Source: Thermicanus aegyptius DSM 12793 (GTDB taxonomy: Bacteria; Bacillota; Bacilli; Thermicanales; Thermicanaceae). Taken from it: a stretch of 64,000 nucleotides of DNA. The translations under genes were made by a program, and so were the position numbers. Of the stretch, positions 17,357 to 26,051 are shown piece after piece. Positions within the stretch are counted from its first letter, which is position 1. Every line of letters starts with the position of its first letter. The stretch is from assembly GCF_000510645.1 (NCBI RefSeq), contig NZ_KI783301.1:1308705-1372704 (forward strand), in the 5' to 3' direction. The notes beneath the pieces are model-generated. The model worked only from the letters and a program-made list of their open reading frames with translations, was not told where the DNA came from and made no database searches.

Positions 17357-18202
17357 TTACGCCTTTAACAAAGCGATCCGCCGTTCAAAAGCCTCTTGAA
17401 GTTGACGAGAGATGACGCCAGGCACCCCATGGCCGATTTTTTTGCCGTCCACGGTTAAAATCGGCGTAATTTCATTGGTGGTGCTGGTGATGAAGAGCTC
17501 ATCGGCCGCAAATAACTGATCGATGGTGAACGTTTCTTCCACCAAAGGAATTTTTAATTGATGGGCTAATTTCACCACCACTTGACGGGTGATGCCGTTT
17601 AAGATGAGGGAATTTAAGGGATGAGTAAAAAGTTTCCCCTCTTTTACCATAAATAAATTGCTGGAGCTTCCTTCGGTTACCGTTTTTCCTCGATGCAGGA
17701 TCGCTTCGAGAGCTCCCGCTTCTTTGGCCGCTTGCTTCGCCAGGACATTTCCCAGCAAATTAATGCTCTTTATGTCGCAGCGAAGCCAACGGATATCTTC
17801 CGCCAAAATAGCGGAGCCCCCGTTGACGATGGTATCGACGGGTCGGGGATAAGGGGAAGCATAGGCGATTACATTGGCCTCGGCCTCTTGTGGAAACGCA
17901 TGTGCTCTAGGCGCGGTTCCCCTCGTTACCTGAAGATAGATGATCCCGTCTTCCAACTTCTCCAATCGGACCAGTTCATTCACCTGCCGGGATAGTTTCT
18001 CTAAGGAATAAGGGAAAGGGATCCTTAATTCTTTTAAACTTCTTTCGAGGCGGGTAAAATGTTCCGCTTCCGCAAAAAGATTGCCATGATAAACTCGAAT
18101 CACTTCGTATACGCCGTCGCCGAACTGGTATCCCCGATCTTCCGGGTCAACCCTCACTTCTCCCTTCGGCACGATACGGCCATTCCATAACATGTAATCC
18201 AT
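17357..18202 (-). CDS. dat: D-amino acid aminotransferase
   Basis: Fold-type IV PLP enzyme that interconverts D-alanine and D-glutamate with their 2-oxo acids, supplying D-amino acids for peptidoglycan. The protein has 281 residues. Start MDYMLWNGRIV and DRGYQFGDGVYEVIRVY are typical. PLP lysine is K145 (CDIKSINLLGNVLAKQAA), at the same number as the studied Bacillus enzyme; VTEGSSSNLF and LNGITRQVV bind the cofactor phosphate. A GTG at 18214 is in frame, but GGAGG five bases before ATG 18202 and homology favour the latter. Followed by a strong terminator. Confidence 0.94.
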   Translation of the reverse strand: MDYMLWNGRIVPKGEVRVDPEDRGYQFGDGVYEVIRVYHGNLFAEAEHFTRLERSLKELRIPFPYSLEKLSRQVNELVRLEKLEDGIIYLQVTRGTAPRAHAFPQEAEANVIAYASPYPRPVDTIVNGGSAILAEDIRWLRCDIKSINLLGNVLAKQAAKEAGALEAILHRGKTVTEGSSSNLFMVKEGKLFTHPLNSLILNGITRQVVVKLAHQLKIPLVEETFTIDQLFAADELFITSTTNEITPILTVDGKKIGHGVPGVISRQLQEAFERRIALLKA

Positions 18203-18344
18203 TTTTTCCTCCACTCCTTTTTTTCTCTATTTTAATCCTTTTCAAAGATTTTGACTAGTTACGATTGAAGGAAGAAGAAAACTCTTTTTTTGTGTGAAAT
18301 CTGCACGATGTATCTATTGACATTTTTCGCCCTTTTGTTCTCTC

Positions 18345-18392
18345 CTACTATATCTTGGTGTTTAAAAAAATTCGTCATACAATATATTGTGT
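18345..18392 (+). promoter_or_regulatory. Pair of NrdR boxes before nrdJ
   Basis: ATACAATATATTGTGT at 18377-18392 closely matches the NrdR consensus ACACWATATATWGTGT. A weaker second copy, CTACTATATCTTGGTG at 18345-18360, is centred exactly 32 bp upstream, about three helical turns, the usual NrdR arrangement. A TTGACA (18317-18322) and TACTAT (18346-18351) suggest the upstream box overlaps the -10 region, although the spacing between them is too long for a standard promoter. Confidence 0.72.
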
Positions 18393-18497
18393 TTTAGGCT
18401 TGTCCGGGAGGATGGAGATGTGGTATGCTTGGTTTACCTGGAAGGTATTCTGCCGGTGATGCCGGAAGAGAGAAGCAAAGAAGAGGGAGGAATTTTT

Positions 18498-21044
18498 ATG
18501 AACCGCACGAAACTTACGGGTTTGAGCGAAAAAATCTTCTTAGATCGTTATGCCATGAAAGACTTGGATCCGGATCACATTGAACGTGGAGATACCGTCA
18601 TCGTTTTAACGAAGGATGACCCGAAATTTCCCCAAAAAGAGGTGGCGGAGGTTCTGGAGCGATCAGGGGAGAGGATCAGGGTCCGTACCCGCAACGGGCA
18701 AGAACTTTTGATTCCGTTAAAGGATGCGACAAAGGCGTTGGAAACCTCTCCGGAACAGATGTGGGACCGACTGGCCAAAGCAATCGCTAAAGTGGAAAAA
18801 GGGGAAGAGAAGCAAACGTATTGGGAAAAGAAATTTCGCGAGGTGTTAGAGGATTGGAAATTGGTCCCCGGAGGAAGGATTGCCGCAGGAGCAGGGGTAA
18901 ATGATGAGTTAACCCTCTTTAATTGCTACGTCATCCCATCTCCTCAGGACAGCAGGGAAGGGATCATGAAAACCCTCACCCAAATGACGGAGATCATGTC
19001 TCGTGGTGGAGGGGTGGGGATCAACCTTTCCACTCTTCGACCGAAACGAGCCCGGGTTCATGGAGTAAACGGCACGTCAAGCGGTTCGGTAAGTTGGGGA
19101 GGGTTGTTCAGTTATACCACAGGTCTCATTGAACAGGGGGGAAGTCGGCGTGGTGCCTTAATGCTCATGCTGAATGATTATCACCCCGATCTCCTTGAGT
19201 TTATCACCGTTAAGCAGGATATGGGAAAAATGACCAATGCGAATCTTTCCGTCTGTATCAGCAATGCCTTTATGAGGGCGGTAAAGGAGGATTTAGACTG
19301 GGATCTCATTTTCCCGGATACGTCGGATCCGGATTATGATCAGATTTGGGACGGGGACATCGAGAGATGGAAGGCAGAAGGGAGAAAGGTGATTCACTAT
19401 AAAACGGTACGAGCCCGGGACGTTTGGCATACCATCATCGAGTCTGCGTGGCGAAGTGCCGAACCGGGAGTTGTCTTCATCGACTATTATAATCAAATGT
19501 CAAACAGCTGGTATTTTAACCGGATTGTTGCCACCAATCCTTGTGGAGAGCAGGGGCTTCCTCCCTGGGGTGTCTGTAACTTATCCGCTTTAAATCTCTC
19601 CAAATTCGTGAAAGAAGAAGAGAAAGAAGTGGATTGGGAGAAGCTGGGCGAGGCCGTTCGCATTTCTGTCCGTTTCCTCGATAATGTGATCGACGCAACA
19701 CCATATCACTTTAAGGAGAATGAGGAGAATCAGAAAGGGGAGCGGAGAATCGGCTTAGGGTCCATGGGCTTGGCCGAAATGATGATTAAGTTGGGGATCC
19801 GCTATGGTAGCCCCGAATCCCTTACTTTCCTGGATAAGCTTTATCACTTTATCGCCCGGGAGGCTTATTTGGCATCTACCGATATCGCGGAAGAAAAAGG
19901 GAGTTTTCCAAAGTTTGATGCAGAGAAACATCTGCAAGGGAAATTTATACAACAATTGGACGAGGATGTAAAAGAGGCGATCCGCACCAAGGGGATTCGC
20001 AATGTGACGCTGTTAACCCAGGCGCCGACCGGAAGCACCGGAACCATGGTGGGAACCTCCACCGGGATCGAACCCTATTTTGCCTTTAAGTATACACGGC
20101 AAAGCCGCTTAGGATTGGACGAACAATATGTTCCCATCGCACAGAAGTGGATGGAGGAGCATCCGGGCCAACCCCTGCCCGATTATTTTGTAACGGCGAT
20201 GGATCTAAGCGCCGAAGATCATATTCGGGTCCAGGCCGCCATCCAGAAATGGGTCGATTCCTCCATCAGTAAAACGGCCAATGCACCTCACGATTTTACC
20301 GTGGAGGAGACCAAAAAATTGTATGAATTGGCCTTTGACCTGGGATGCAAAGGAGTAACCATCTACAGAGACGGAAGCCGTGATGTACAGGTTCTTTCCG
20401 CAGCCAAAGAGGAGAAGGAAGAAAAGAAAGAAGTCCATCCCCAAAGCGGCCGGGAAGAACCGCAATCCACAACCCAGGCGGCTGTTGGTTCCGCCTATAA
20501 GAGGAGGCCGAAGAAACTGGTAGGAGCTACCTATAAGATGAATACCCCATTGGGGAAAGCATACATTACCGTGAACGAATTAAATGGAAAACCCTTTGAA
20601 GTGATCGTCAATGTGGGAAAGGCGGGGAGCGATGTTTTCGCCATGTCAGAAGCACTAGGCCGTGTCTCTACGCTTTTCCTCCGCTTCGGAGAATTGCCTG
20701 ACGGAAACAAGGCCCGCTTATTAATTAAGCATCTGAAAGGGATCGGAGGTTCGGGAGCGGTCGGTTTCGGCGCCAATCGGGTCGAATCGATTCCGGATGC
20801 GGTGGCGAAAGCGATAGAGATGCACATTGATGGAATCGATGAAAATCACTCGGTGGCTGCCACTGTAGAAGAGACGGTTTTCCACGAACATGTCCATGAT
20901 CTCCAGGAGGAGCTGCGGGAGAAGATGAACGATGACGATGGGGAGGATTCCCTGGACCTTTGTCCCCAGTGCGGTGCGGCCACACTCGTTAATCAAGAGG
21001 GATGTAAAAACTGTATCTCTTGTGGTTACACCCGGTGCAGTTAA
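18498..21044 (+). CDS. nrdJ: Adenosylcobalamin-dependent (class II) ribonucleotide reductase
   Basis: Reduces ribonucleotides to deoxyribonucleotides using a radical made from coenzyme B12; oxygen-independent. It is 848 residues. Active-site cysteines: C143 (FNCYVIPSP) and C349 in NPCGEQ, with the E351 of the same motif; PTGSTGTMVGTSTGIEP forms the phosphate-binding end of the barrel. Residues about 620-670 are a charged linker rich in E, K and Q, followed by a TSCPD-type domain (VNVGKAGSDVFAMSEALGRV) and a C-terminal zinc ribbon CPQC-N-CKNCISCGYTRC that carries the redox cysteines. Start ATG 18498 follows GGGAGGAA. NrdR boxes lie upstream. Confidence 0.95.
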   Translation: MNRTKLTGLSEKIFLDRYAMKDLDPDHIERGDTVIVLTKDDPKFPQKEVAEVLERSGERIRVRTRNGQELLIPLKDATKALETSPEQMWDRLAKAIAKVEKGEEKQTYWEKKFREVLEDWKLVPGGRIAAGAGVNDELTLFNCYVIPSPQDSREGIMKTLTQMTEIMSRGGGVGINLSTLRPKRARVHGVNGTSSGSVSWGGLFSYTTGLIEQGGSRRGALMLMLNDYHPDLLEFITVKQDMGKMTNANLSVCISNAFMRAVKEDLDWDLIFPDTSDPDYDQIWDGDIERWKAEGRKVIHYKTVRARDVWHTIIESAWRSAEPGVVFIDYYNQMSNSWYFNRIVATNPCGEQGLPPWGVCNLSALNLSKFVKEEEKEVDWEKLGEAVRISVRFLDNVIDATPYHFKENEENQKGERRIGLGSMGLAEMMIKLGIRYGSPESLTFLDKLYHFIAREAYLASTDIAEEKGSFPKFDAEKHLQGKFIQQLDEDVKEAIRTKGIRNVTLLTQAPTGSTGTMVGTSTGIEPYFAFKYTRQSRLGLDEQYVPIAQKWMEEHPGQPLPDYFVTAMDLSAEDHIRVQAAIQKWVDSSISKTANAPHDFTVEETKKLYELAFDLGCKGVTIYRDGSRDVQVLSAAKEEKEEKKEVHPQSGREEPQSTTQAAVGSAYKRRPKKLVGATYKMNTPLGKAYITVNELNGKPFEVIVNVGKAGSDVFAMSEALGRVSTLFLRFGELPDGNKARLLIKHLKGIGGSGAVGFGANRVESIPDAVAKAIEMHIDGIDENHSVAATVEETVFHEHVHDLQEELREKMNDDDGEDSLDLCPQCGAATLVNQEGCKNCISCGYTRCS

Positions 21045-21054
21045 AGAAGCTTTT

Positions 21055-21087
21055 AAACCCTGGTCCCGCGTGGGCTAGGGTTTTCTT
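21055..21087 (+). terminator. Terminator of nrdJ
   Basis: AAACCCTGGTCCC pairs with GGGCTAGGGTTT (two mismatched positions) around GCGT, followed by TTCTT. Confidence 0.75.
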
Positions 21088-21181
21088 GATGTAGAGGCAT
21101 TTTTTCGGAGTGCACAGATTTGAGGGAGCTTCTTTTTTTTGTCATAATAAAGAAATAGAAAAGAGAGAGCAGGGGGATGAC

Positions 21182-22696
21182 ATGGCAAGAGAAAATGTTT
21201 TAGCGAAAGGACAAAAAGAAACAAATCGTCCGATCGTTTTAGCGGCGGTAATGATTTCCATGTTTATGACGGCTGTGGAATCCACCATCGTAGGTACGGC
21301 AATGCCTTCCATCGTAAGTGACTTAGGCGGATTTTCCATGCTTAGTTGGGTTTTTTCGGCATATCTTCTCGCCCAGGCCATCACGGTTCCCATCTATGGC
21401 AAGATGTCCGATCTCTTTGGAAGAAAGCTAATTTTTGTCATCGGCGTATCCCTTTTTTTGGTAGGTTCTTTCCTATCCGGTTTCTCGCAAACGATGACTC
21501 AGCTTATCTTTTTTCGCATCATACAGGGATTGGGGGCGGGGGCGGTCCAACCCATCGCGACCACGATTATAGGAGATATCTATACCTTGGAAGAACGGGC
21601 CAAGATCCAGGGCTATCTATCCAGCGTTTGGGGGATTTCTGCAGTGATCGGGCCTTTGTTAGGTGCCTTGTTCGTTCAAATCCATTGGTCTTGGATCTTC
21701 TGGATCAACCTCCCTTTAGGATTGATGGCGATGATGGGTATCCTATCCTCTCTCCATGAAGTATTTGAGAAAAAGAAACATGAGATTGATTATCTGGGTT
21801 CCCTTCTCTTGTTTGTGATGATTATTTCCGTCATGCTGGCCTCCTTGCAAGGGGGAACGGCATGGAGTTGGCTCTCATGGCAAACAGGATTTCTTCTTTT
21901 TCTCTTTCTTCTCGGCTTTTTCTTTTTCTTCGTTCAGGAGCGTAAGGCGAAGGAACCCATCATTCCCCTCCACATATGGAAAAACCGGACGATTACCTTT
22001 GCCAATCTCGCCTCTTTGACCACAGGGGGGCTTCTCATCGGCATCTCTTCCTTTCTTCCCACCCATCTTCAGGGAGCGATGGGCTATCCTCCCCTGATCG
22101 CCGGATTTGCTTTGACCGCCATGTCGATCGGTTGGCCTTTTGCCTCTTTTTTCTCCGGGAAAATGATGATTCGCTATGGATTTAGGACTACCTCCATTCT
22201 GGGAGGGGGATTTCTTCTTCTTGGTTCCCTCTTTTTTCTTACTTTGACGGCTGAAAGAGGGGCCGTATGGGCAGGATTGGGTTCCTTCTTCACCGGGATG
22301 GGGATGGGTTTTTCCACCACCAGTTTTATCGTCTCCATTCAAAGCGGTGTTCCTTGGAATCTCAGGGGTGTAGCCACTTCAACCAACCTTTTTATGAGAA
22401 CGTTAGGGGGAACGGTGGGGGCCGCCTTTCTCGGTGGCGTTTTAAATACGGCCTTGGCACGGTATTTGTATGGCCAAGGGCTACCTGAGGAGAAAGCGTC
22501 GGCGCTTATCAAACAGGTAAATGAATTGTTGGATCCGGAGAAGCGGGTCAAGATGGCGGAAGATGCGGTGAAGCTCCTGCAAGGGGGATTGGAAGGAGCC
22601 CTCCATGGAGTCTATTGGGGAATGCTTCTCCTAACCCTATTAAGCCTGCTCTTTATCCTTTTATTGCCTAAAGAAGGAGAAAAGATGAAGGAGTAA
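21182..22696 (+). CDS. MFS multidrug transporter, DHA2 (EmrB/QacA) family
   Basis: 14-span proton-driven efflux pump of 504 residues. Motif C-like and DHA2 marks: MISMFMTAVESTIVGTAMPSI in span 1, LLAQAITVPIYGKMSDLFGRK (motif A) after span 2, RIIQGLGAGAVQPIA, and GIGPLLG-like SAVIGPLLGALFV (motif C). Substrate not predictable. The frame is open upstream to 21110, but ATG 21182 after AGGGGGATGAC gives a natural cytosolic N-terminus. Its own leader and the nrdJ terminator make it a separate unit; no regulator is beside it. Confidence 0.9.
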   Translation: MARENVLAKGQKETNRPIVLAAVMISMFMTAVESTIVGTAMPSIVSDLGGFSMLSWVFSAYLLAQAITVPIYGKMSDLFGRKLIFVIGVSLFLVGSFLSGFSQTMTQLIFFRIIQGLGAGAVQPIATTIIGDIYTLEERAKIQGYLSSVWGISAVIGPLLGALFVQIHWSWIFWINLPLGLMAMMGILSSLHEVFEKKKHEIDYLGSLLLFVMIISVMLASLQGGTAWSWLSWQTGFLLFLFLLGFFFFFVQERKAKEPIIPLHIWKNRTITFANLASLTTGGLLIGISSFLPTHLQGAMGYPPLIAGFALTAMSIGWPFASFFSGKMMIRYGFRTTSILGGGFLLLGSLFFLTLTAERGAVWAGLGSFFTGMGMGFSTTSFIVSIQSGVPWNLRGVATSTNLFMRTLGGTVGAAFLGGVLNTALARYLYGQGLPEEKASALIKQVNELLDPEKRVKMAEDAVKLLQGGLEGALHGVYWGMLLLTLLSLLFILLLPKEGEKMKE

Positions 22697-22750
22697 TTTT
22701 TCCCCCTCCGTGAAAAATAGGGATAGATCATTTCCGTGAGGGGGATTGGC

Positions 22751-22999
22751 ATGCCCAAAAAGTACAGGGAGCTGCAGACGGTCCGTTCGCAAAAAAACGA
22801 ATGGTTGCCTGAGGAATTTCCCGAAGGCCCTTATGGTTCTCCGTATCATGAACCGATCGGACACCATGGAAGACCCGAACAGCATATAACTTCCGCGTTT
22901 GCTTGGGAAAATCGTTCTTTGCATGAGGGGATACCGCGCCAAGTAGAACCAAAGCATCCTCCCCATGACGATCCCTCCCACGAAGTGGAACCACTCTGA
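22751..22999 (+). CDS. Small conserved hydrophilic protein
   Basis: 82 residues starting MPKKYRELQTVRSQKNEWLP, then EEFPEGPYGSP and a histidine- and proline-rich C-terminus (PRQVEPKHPPHDDPSHE). It resembles, from memory, small Bacillus proteins annotated only as cytosolic proteins. No membrane span, no metal motif beyond the many histidines. GAGGGGG before ATG 22751. Function unknown; located before mntR. Confidence 0.65.
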   Translation: MPKKYRELQTVRSQKNEWLPEEFPEGPYGSPYHEPIGHHGRPEQHITSAFAWENRSLHEGIPRQVEPKHPPHDDPSHEVEPL

Positions 23000-23035
23000 C
23001 GGGAGGGAAGGGGAACGAAACGGTCTTTTCTGTTT

Positions 23036-23371
23036 TTGTTCAAAGGATTAACCATTTTCTTCATCCTTCTTTTTACAAGTTTTCTGGATCGAGGCGATTT
23101 TACTTTTTTTCCTTTTTTCATTTTAATTAGTATTCTCTTCTCTATCGGTTTTATCGCGGATCTTGTACTCATGCCGAGGTATGGAAATTTCCAGAGTGCG
23201 GTCATCGAAGGATTCGCAATCTATGTTTTGCTTTCCTTTTCTCCCCTCCTACTCCCCTCGATCTCCTTTCGTTTTTCTCCCCCCACGCTTATCGTCGTCA
23301 GTTTTTTGGTTACCGTCTTTGAGATCTTTTTGCACCGGCGAGTGATTCGAAGTGGGATTCAACAGTTCTAA
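23036..23371 (+). CDS. Four-span membrane protein, DUF2512-like
   Basis: About 111 residues with four hydrophobic segments. The central ADLVLMPRYGNFQSAVIEGF resembles the DUF2512 (YndM) signature ADLxILPRTGN. The start is unsure: TTG 23036 has no good ribosome binding site nearby, and the nearest purine-rich run is about 20 bases upstream. Function unknown. Confidence 0.6.
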   Translation: MFKGLTIFFILLFTSFLDRGDFTFFPFFILISILFSIGFIADLVLMPRYGNFQSAVIEGFAIYVLLSFSPLLLPSISFRFSPPTLIVVSFLVTVFEIFLHRRVIRSGIQQF

Positions 23372-23466
23372 TATTTGTACCGGCACCGTCCCATTCCCTC
23401 CTTGATATACTATAGGAAAAAGGGTATCATGAATCTAGACCATTGTTAGGGGGAACGGGGATTAGG

Positions 23467-23889
23467 ATGAGAACGCCAAGCATGGAAGATTATTTAGAGA
23501 GAATTTTTACCTTAATCCGGGAGAAGGGATACGCCCGGGTCTCAGACATAGCAGAGGCTTTGAAGGTTCATCCATCCTCGGTCACAAAGATGGTGCAAAA
23601 ATTAGACAAAGATGAGTATCTGGTCTATGAAAAGTACCGGGGTTTAGTTCTTACCCCTAAGGGGAAAAAAATCGGCAAACGCTTGGTCGATCGACATCAA
23701 CTACTGGAGGAATTTCTCCAAATCATCGGTGTTTCTGAAGAGAATATTTATCGGGATGTAGAGGGGATTGAACACCATCTAAGTGCAGATTCTTTAAATG
23801 CGATCGGCTATTTGGTTCAATATTTTCGGGAGGAACCGGAACGGATTAAAGCATTGCACCAAATTCGGGAATGTGATAAGGAGGCTTAA
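23467..23889 (+). CDS. mntR: Manganese transport regulator MntR
   Basis: DtxR-family repressor that binds Mn2+ and shuts off manganese uptake genes. 140 residues. N-terminal winged helix ([39 protein letters not shown]) almost identical to B. subtilis. All metal ligands are present: D8, E11, H77, E99, E102, H103. No SH3-like third domain, as in MntR. The frame opens earlier, but ATG 23467 gives the conserved [11 protein letters not shown] start. No manganese transporter is in the window. Confidence 0.96.
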   Translation: MRTPSMEDYLERIFTLIREKGYARVSDIAEALKVHPSSVTKMVQKLDKDEYLVYEKYRGLVLTPKGKKIGKRLVDRHQLLEEFLQIIGVSEENIYRDVEGIEHHLSADSLNAIGYLVQYFREEPERIKALHQIRECDKEA

Positions 23890-23895
23890 TCATCG

Positions 23896-23932
23896 GCTTT
23901 TATGGGGGAATTTCCTCTGTAAAAGCTTTTTA
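23896..23932 (+). terminator. Terminator of mntR
   Basis: GCTTTTA (23896-23902) pairs with TAAAAGC (23920-23926), with an inner GGGGGA/TCCTC stem, followed by TTTTTAC. Confidence 0.7.
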
Positions 23933-23974
23933 CTATCGATTGAATGAGATGAAAGAGAAATGGAGGAATGAAGA

Positions 23975-24709
23975 ATGGAAATCACCATTTTAGGCCGTTG
24001 GGGTGCTTATCCGGAAGGTGGAGAGGCGACGGCAGGGTACCTCATGGAACATGGAGAGACCTCCCTCCTTTTAGATTGTGGAAGTGGAGTACTAAGCCGG
24101 TTGCAGGAGAGACTGCCGATTTCCCATTTACATAGCTGCCTCGTCACCCATTATCATCATGACCATGTGGCCGACCTGGGCGTTCTCGGCTACGCCGTCA
24201 TGCTGCAGAGCCGATCCGGGGCCCGGAAAACCCCGTTTACCTTTTACCTGCCAAAGGAACCTGCCCAGGAGAAGGAAAGGTATTTAGGCATTCCCGGCGC
24301 TCAAATCGTTGAGATTTCACCCGAAGATGAATTATCCATAGGGGGAATACGCTTTACCTTTCTTCAAACCGTTCACCCGATTTATACCCTGGCGGTGAAA
24401 GCGGAATGGGGAGAAAAGAGCTGGGTATACACTTCCGATACCTCTTTCTTTGAAGAGCTCATTCCTTTTGTGAAAGGAGCCGATCTTCTCCTCGCCGAAT
24501 CCAATTTTTACTTAGGGCAAGACGGTTCGAAAGCCGGCCATATGAACACAGGAGAGGTGGGAAGACTGGCGAAGGAGGGAGAGGTAAAGAAAGTGGTGAT
24601 TACCCATCTTCCCCATGTGGGCAAACAGGAGGATCTTGTCCAACAGGTAAGGTCCGTTTATTCCGGCCCTGTATATCTAGCGAAGATAGGCGATCGCTAC
24701 GTGATTTAA
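23975..24709 (+). CDS. Metallo-beta-lactamase fold hydrolase
   Basis: 244-residue binuclear-zinc hydrolase of the RNase Z/YhfI-like branch. Ligand motif THYHHDH at residues 58-64, H in TVHPIYTLAVK, D in YTSDTSF and the last histidine in ITHLPH. The N-terminus (MEITILGRWGAYPEGGEATAGYL) matches the YhfI-type subgroup rather than true RNase Z, which has a flexible arm absent here. Substrate unknown. A separate transcript after the mntR terminator is likely. Confidence 0.85.
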   Translation: MEITILGRWGAYPEGGEATAGYLMEHGETSLLLDCGSGVLSRLQERLPISHLHSCLVTHYHHDHVADLGVLGYAVMLQSRSGARKTPFTFYLPKEPAQEKERYLGIPGAQIVEISPEDELSIGGIRFTFLQTVHPIYTLAVKAEWGEKSWVYTSDTSFFEELIPFVKGADLLLAESNFYLGQDGSKAGHMNTGEVGRLAKEGEVKKVVITHLPHVGKQEDLVQQVRSVYSGPVYLAKIGDRYVI

Positions 24710-24728
24710 AGGAATAAAACATAGAGAG

Positions 24729-24770
24729 ATCCCCCGGAGCATAGACATGTGATAAAAACGGGGGATGTTT
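24729..24770 (+). promoter_or_regulatory. GC-rich hairpin at the patatin gene start
   Basis: ATCCCCCG (24729-24736) pairs with CGGGGGAT (24759-24766), followed by GTTTT. It could end the hydrolase transcript. The 3' arm is also the only purine-rich ribosome binding site of the next gene, so it may limit that gene's translation. Confidence 0.6.
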
Positions 24771-24773
24771 TCC

Positions 24774-25694
24774 ATGCTGGCCAATGGGGTCTTTGGAGGC
24801 GGAGGGGTAAAGGGGATCGCCTTCGTGGGGGCACTTAAGGTATGCGAAGAGATGGGGATCGAGTGGAATCGTCTGGGCGGTACTTCCGCCGGAGCCATCG
24901 TGAGCTCCCTCCTCGCTGCCGGATATCGTGCGTCGGATTTGGAAGAGCTAATGGTTCAATTAGATTTCTCCCGAATCGTGGAACGGAATTTTTGGGATTA
25001 CCTCCCTTTGGGGCGACTTGTGCGCATGTTTTTTACCCTTGGGATGTATCCGGCCACCTATCTAGAGAAGTGGTTAGAGGAACGCCTAAGGGAGAAGGGG
25101 GTTTCTACCTTCGCCGATCTCCCCGCCGGACGGCTTACCGTCATCGTCTCAAATCTTTCAACCGGGGAGATTTTAGCCCTCCCACAAGACTTGCAAAGGA
25201 TAGGCTTTTCACTTCATGAGTTAAAAGTGAGCCGTGCGGTACGAATCAGCAGTTCGATGCCCTTTTTTTTCGACCCGATAAAAGCACGCCGAAATCCCGT
25301 CGAATATTTAATCGATGGTGGGGTCCTGAGCAATTTTCCGGTCTGGATTTTTGATCAAGATCCCCCCCACGGAATCCCCACATTCGGATTCAGCCTAAGC
25401 GGGGGAAAGGATAAGGAGAAGAGATATCATAAGATTCGGACACCGATCTCCATGCTCCGAGCTCTTTTTTCCGCCATGTTAGAAACCCAAGATATGAAAT
25501 ATGTGGAAAATCAGGATGCGGTTCGTACGATTTTCATTCCTACACCCGGGGTGCAATCGACCGACTTTCATTTAACAAGGGAGCAGAAGGATTCACTCCT
25601 TCGCATCGGAGAAGAGGCGACGCGGAAATTCTTTCGAAAGCGGAGCATTCAGCGGCCTCCTTCCACGATTATTTACACAAAAAAAGAGGAATAG
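24774..25694 (+). CDS. yqhO: Patatin-like phospholipase, YqhO type
   Basis: Lipid acyl hydrolase family with a Ser-Asp dyad. Oxyanion motif GGGGVKG at residues 8-14, nucleophile S38 in GTSAG, and the aspartate in LIDGGVLSNFPV. 306 residues. An ATG at 24765 is in frame, but it touches the GGGGG run; ATG 24774 gives the family's usual start just before the oxyanion loop. In B. subtilis yqhO follows mntR, and here only the hydrolase gene lies between. The lipid substrate is unknown. Confidence 0.88.
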   Translation: MLANGVFGGGGVKGIAFVGALKVCEEMGIEWNRLGGTSAGAIVSSLLAAGYRASDLEELMVQLDFSRIVERNFWDYLPLGRLVRMFFTLGMYPATYLEKWLEERLREKGVSTFADLPAGRLTVIVSNLSTGEILALPQDLQRIGFSLHELKVSRAVRISSSMPFFFDPIKARRNPVEYLIDGGVLSNFPVWIFDQDPPHGIPTFGFSLSGGKDKEKRYHKIRTPISMLRALFSAMLETQDMKYVENQDAVRTIFIPTPGVQSTDFHLTREQKDSLLRIGEEATRKFFRKRSIQRPPSTIIYTKKEE

Positions 25695-25759
25695 ATTTCC
25701 ATGTTTAGGGAATCCTTTATGGTAAGAGGCAGTATGTCCAGGTTGGGAGGTGATTCAGC

Positions 25760-25933
25760 GTGGAGATGACCGCTCAAGAAGTTCTGGAACGCATTCGGTT
25801 AATGAAGGAAAAAGGAGCATCTTTGAATAAAAAGAGGATAAAGAGGGATGATCCGGAATTGATGCGGAATGCCCTCTACTATTATCCGAGTTGGGAACAT
25901 GTTTTACGGGAACTAGGGGTTGAGACAACCTAG
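25760..25933 (+). CDS. Small conserved protein (57 aa)
   Basis: GTG start preceded by GGGAGGTGATT. The product is helical and charged: TAQEVLERIRLMKEKGASLNKK, then DPELMRNALYYYPSWEHVLRELG. The alternation of a K/R-rich turn with a tryptophan-containing helix suggests a small DNA- or RNA-binding homeodomain-like unit, but this is inference. It ends 36 bases before a strong terminator. I do not recognise a named family. Confidence 0.65.
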   Translation: MEMTAQEVLERIRLMKEKGASLNKKRIKRDDPELMRNALYYYPSWEHVLRELGVETT

Positions 25934-25968
25934 TAGAAGAAAGGAAAAACTCCCATCTCTTTGATATG

Positions 25969-26030
25969 CTCCCCTTTGAGTAGACACCTGAAATAACAAA
26001 AATTCAGGACTGCACAAAGGGGAGTTTTTA
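25969..26030. terminator. Bidirectional terminator
   Basis: CTCCCCTTTG (25969-25978) pairs with CAAAGGGGAG (26015-26024), followed by TTTTTA; an inner CCTGAA/TTCAGG stem is present. An A-run on the 5' side lets it also serve the convergent yqhQ. Confidence 0.85.
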
Positions 26031-26051
26031 TAGGAAACGGGTCGATTCGTC

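Noticed and set aside
18393-18497. Cobalamin riboswitch expected before nrdJ
   Set aside because: No B12-box-like sequence or long structured leader seen; the region is short and holds NrdR boxes instead.
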